Positions 13,407-15,306 of a stretch of DNA of 15,306 nucleotides are shown one piece after another. The number at the start of each line of letters is the position of its first letter. Positions within the stretch are counted from its first letter, which is position 1. The stretch covers positions 1 to 15,306 of the forward strand of contig DAOVWH010000034.1 of NCBI GenBank assembly GCA_030636745.1, given 5' to 3'. The DNA is from UBA1672 sp023140905 (lineage in GTDB: Bacteria; Pseudomonadota; Alphaproteobacteria; Micavibrionales; Micavibrionaceae). A program made the translations under genes and the position numbers. The notes under the pieces were generated by a model, which worked only from the letters and a program-made list of their open reading frames with translations, was not told the origin of the DNA and did no database searches.

Positions 13407-13865
13407 TTAACCCGCAGCTTGCTCGCTTACAGCTTCATCATATTCATCATCGAAATCAACAGGACCTGAGTCTAAACCTTTGGCATCAACATCGCGGTCA
13501 ACAAATTCGACAATAGCCATTGGCGCTGCATCTCCATAGCGAAAGCCTGCTTTCAGGATACGCACATAACCACCGGGACGATCTGCATAACGTTCAGCCA
13601 ATACATCAAAGATTTTCTTAGCTTGTTCTTCATCACGCATTTTAGAAATAACCTGACGGCGTTTCGATAATGCTTTTTCAGGATTAGCTGCTGCTTGCTT
13701 ACCCATTGTAATAAGCTTTTCAACATAAGGACGAAGCTCTTTAGCTTTAGGCAAAGTCGTTTTGATTTGCTCATGCTTAACCAGAGAAGCAGACATGTTT
13801 GCCAACATTGCCTTACGGTGACTGGTTGTGCGGTTTAGTTTACGTTGTTTGATACGGTGTTTCAT
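13407..13865 (-). CDS. rplQ: 50S ribosomal protein L17
   Basis: L17 binds 23S rRNA near the base of the large subunit. The first 120 residues carry the family pattern: M-K-H-R at the start, L-N-R-T-T-S-H-R-K-A-M-L-A-N-M (10-24), and G-G-Y-V-R-I-L-K-A-G-F-R-Y-G-D-A-A-P-M-A (98-117). A 30-residue acidic tail follows (D-D-E-Y-D-E), giving 152 residues against 127 in E. coli; such tails occur in alphaproteobacterial L17. AAGGA precedes the ATG on the minus strand. It is the last gene of the rpsK-rpoA-rplQ cluster, but the spacer to rpoA is 231 bp and carries repeat copy B, unusual for these normally tight genes. Confidence 0.97.
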   Translation of the reverse strand: MKHRIKQRKLNRTTSHRKAMLANMSASLVKHEQIKTTLPKAKELRPYVEKLITMGKQAAANPEKALSKRRQVISKMRDEEQAKKIFDVLAERYADRPGGYVRILKAGFRYGDAAPMAIVEFVDRDVDAKGLDSGPVDFDDEYDEAVSEQAAG

Positions 13866-13899
13866 CGTATTAAGTCCTTTCTCTTAGCTTCTCTCTTTC

Positions 13900-13967
13900 A
13901 ATCGTGTCTGCGTTACTTGTCGTTTACGTATAAGAATACGCGTCACTTCTCGTTTCTAGTCACGCTT
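13900..13967 (-). repeat. structured dispersed repeat, copy B, in the rpoA-rplQ spacer
   Basis: AATCGTGTCT (13900-13909) is largely complementary to AGTCACGCTT (13958-13967), and a core hairpin CGTAT/ATACG (13927-13931 with 13936-13940) lies inside. Read on the minus strand, it shares ACTAG, ACGAG, GCGTA, TACGTAA, GACAA and TAAC in order with copy A at 6100-6158. Stem bases differ between copies in a pairing-preserving way (CGTAG/CTACG against CGTAT/ATACG). Confidence 0.7.
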
Positions 13968-14037
13968 AAAAGCGATCGCTAATACCCCGTTTGGGCAATT
14001 GCGGCCTCACGTATGAGAACCATGGAATAAACCAAGC

Positions 14038-14075
14038 CTGCACAAATATATAGTTTTGTTACAAGCCCGGTGCAG
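14038..14075. repeat. short inverted repeat in the rpoA-rplQ spacer
   Basis: CTGCAC (14038-14043) and GTGCAG (14070-14075) are separated by 26 bases. In the rpoA-to-rplQ transcript it would form a loose hairpin shortly after the rpoA stop. It has no T-tract, so it is not a classical terminator. Confidence 0.3.
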
Positions 14076-14096
14076 CCACTACGGCCTATCTATCGT

Positions 14097-15113
14097 TTAG
14101 TATTGTTGGTCATCAAGCTTCTTGGCCAGATCTTCAATATTTTCCGGAGGCCAACCTTCAACTTGCATACCAAGATAAAGCCCCATTGACTGCAATACTT
14201 CTTTGATTTCGTTCAAAGATTTGCGGCCAAAGTTTGGTGTACGAAGCATGTCACTTTCACTTTTCTGCACAAGATCACCAATATAAACGATATTATCGTT
14301 TTTCAAGCAATTTGCAGAACGTACTGAAAGCTCAAGCTCTTCAACTTTCTTAAGTAGATTTTTGTTGAATGGCAGCTCTTCTTCTTCCTCTTTTGCTTTA
14401 ATATCTTCAGGCTCATCGAAGTTAACAAAGACGTGAAGCTGATCTTGCATAATACGTGCAGCAAACGCTACAGCATCTTCCGGTGTTAGAACACCGTTAG
14501 TCTGAACAGTTAGTGCCAGTTTGTCATAGTCTGTAATTTGACCAACACGTGTGTCAGTAACTTCGTATGTTACTTTGCTTACCGGTGAAAAGACTGAATC
14601 GATAGGAATCATGCCTACCGGACATTCTTCTGGACGGTTCATTGCCGCTGGACAATACCCTTTGCCAGTATCAACGGTCATTTCCATGTTCAGCTTTGCG
14701 CCTTTATCAAGTGTGCAAACAATCAAATCAGGGTTCATGATTTCAATATCTGCGCCTGCCTCGATTTGCGCTGCCGTTACTTCACAAGGACCTTCTGCGA
14801 TTAGACGCATTTTTCTAGGGCCTTCTGCGTGCATGCGCACAGCCAAAGCTTTCAAGTTCAAAATAATGTCTGTAACGTCCTCACGTACACCTTCAATCGA
14901 AGAAAATTCGTGAAGCACGCCATCTATCTGAACAGCTGTTACAGCTGCTCCTTGCAATGATGATAACAAGATGCGGCGTAACGCATTTCCTAGCGTAAGA
15001 CCAAAGCCACGCTCCAATGGTTCTGCAACAATCTGACTAACATTTGAACGTCCGGTTTCAACAACATCAAGTTTTTGAGGTTTAATCAACTCTTGCCAGT
15101 TTTTCTGTATCAA
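14097..15113 (-). CDS. rpoA: RNA polymerase alpha subunit
   Basis: RpoA dimerises to start core RNA polymerase assembly and contacts activators and UP elements. The N-terminal domain includes L-G-N-A-L-R-R-I-L-L-S-S-L. The C-terminal domain carries V-R-S-A-N-C-L-K and Y-I-G-D-L-V-Q, holding the UP-element arginine equivalent to E. coli R265, then F-G-R-K-S-L-N-E-I (295-303). The 338-residue length is normal for alphaproteobacteria. The start codon is TTG: it encodes the conserved M-I-Q-K-N-W-Q-E-L-I-K-P beginning and follows AGGAG by six bases, with no ATG at a conserved position. It lies downstream of rpsK in the standard order. Confidence 0.98.
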   Translation of the reverse strand: MIQKNWQELIKPQKLDVVETGRSNVSQIVAEPLERGFGLTLGNALRRILLSSLQGAAVTAVQIDGVLHEFSSIEGVREDVTDIILNLKALAVRMHAEGPRKMRLIAEGPCEVTAAQIEAGADIEIMNPDLIVCTLDKGAKLNMEMTVDTGKGYCPAAMNRPEECPVGMIPIDSVFSPVSKVTYEVTDTRVGQITDYDKLALTVQTNGVLTPEDAVAFAARIMQDQLHVFVNFDEPEDIKAKEEEEELPFNKNLLKKVEELELSVRSANCLKNDNIVYIGDLVQKSESDMLRTPNFGRKSLNEIKEVLQSMGLYLGMQVEGWPPENIEDLAKKLDDQQY

Positions 15114-15151
15114 GGTGAACTCCTATATGTCTAAAAATTAATTTTATTTCA

Positions 15152-15176
15152 AAAGAGCAAGCTGTTCTCGCTCTTT
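15152..15176 (-). other. hairpin in the rpsK-rpoA spacer
   Basis: AAAGAGC (15152-15158) pairs perfectly with GCTCTTT (15170-15176) over an 11-base loop. On the minus strand it is followed by an A/T-rich stretch and then the rpoA ribosome-binding site. It may be a processing or partial termination site that sets rpoA expression within the operon. Confidence 0.4.
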
Positions 15177-15195
15177 GTTTACAGCTTCACACAGC

Positions 15196-15306
15196 TTATA
15201 CACGGCGGCGTTTAGGCGGACGACATCCATTATGTGGAATGGGGGTAATGTCCTTAATCGATTTAACTGTAAAACCGATTGACTGAAGAGCACGCAAAGC
15301 AGATTC
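15196..15306 (-). CDS. rpsK: 30S ribosomal protein S11, C-terminal part
   Basis: The 36 visible codons translate to E-S-A-L-R-A-L-Q-S-I-G-F-T-V-K-S-I-K-D, then I-T-P-I-P-H-N-G-C-R-P-P-K-R-R-R-V and stop. This is the diagnostic C-terminus of S11, which binds the platform of the 30S subunit near the mRNA exit. The gene continues beyond the right edge. Its place upstream of rpoA on the same strand is the standard operon order. Confidence 0.95.
   Translation of the reverse strand, partial: ESALRALQSIGFTVKSIKDITPIPHNGCRPPKRRRV

Noticed and set aside
14551..14913. 120-codon open frame antisense to rpoA
   Set aside because: rpoA is unmistakable on the other strand; the antisense frame shows no motif or start signal.

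Overview
The window reads as chromosomal DNA of an AT-rich alphaproteobacterium. The support is the rpsK-rpoA-rplQ end of the ribosomal alpha operon with alphaproteobacterial-looking RpoA and an L17 with an acidic tail, a SapC-family protein, a long DmdC-like acyl-CoA dehydrogenase and a panBC pair. A panBC pathway argues against an extremely reduced endosymbiont. I cannot name the order; Rickettsiales/Holosporales-like or Micavibrio-like lineages would fit the base composition. No phage, transposase, CRISPR array, tRNA or rRNA gene is visible.

Layout. 1-38: 5' end of a UDP-glucose dehydrogenase gene (minus). 277-2819, plus strand: a SapC-family protein, a helix-turn-helix/coiled-coil protein preceded by two inverted DnaA-box-like sites, and a secreted protein built from three four-cysteine repeats. 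2923-5951: a divergent serine hydroxymethyltransferase facing an acyl-CoA dehydrogenase, with stops 5 bp apart. 6258-9530: a lytic transglycosylase without a signal peptide, a TrmN6-type methyltransferase, and a convergent single-chain (alpha2-type) glycyl-tRNA synthetase whose end overlaps the methyltransferase by 24 bp. 9531-10031: a long intergenic region with a large structured palindrome. 10032-10349: a small orphan gene. 10635-12258: panB-panC. 12563-13357: two small immunity-like genes. 13407-15306, minus strand: rplQ, rpoA and the 3' end of rpsK.

How genes relate. PanB and PanC act together in pantothenate synthesis; PanB needs 5,10-methylene-tetrahydrofolate, the product of the SHMT reaction, although the two loci are not adjacent. 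rpsK-rpoA-rplQ is the standard ribosomal/RNA polymerase operon, here with an unusually long rpoA-rplQ spacer. The other genes look like single or two-gene units, many convergent.

The least explained content is non-coding. (1) A palindrome at 9622-9786 has 21-bp perfect terminal inverted repeats and three internal hairpins. Its arms recur imperfectly at 9560-9580 and as a miniature pair at 2843-2894. (2) A structured repeat of about 60-100 bp occurs twice, at 6079-6179 and, in the opposite orientation, at 13900-13967 inside the rpoA-rplQ spacer. The two copies keep their stems by compensatory changes. These two repeat families, the four-cysteine-repeat secreted protein and the DnaA-box promoter region are the best candidates for something undescribed.
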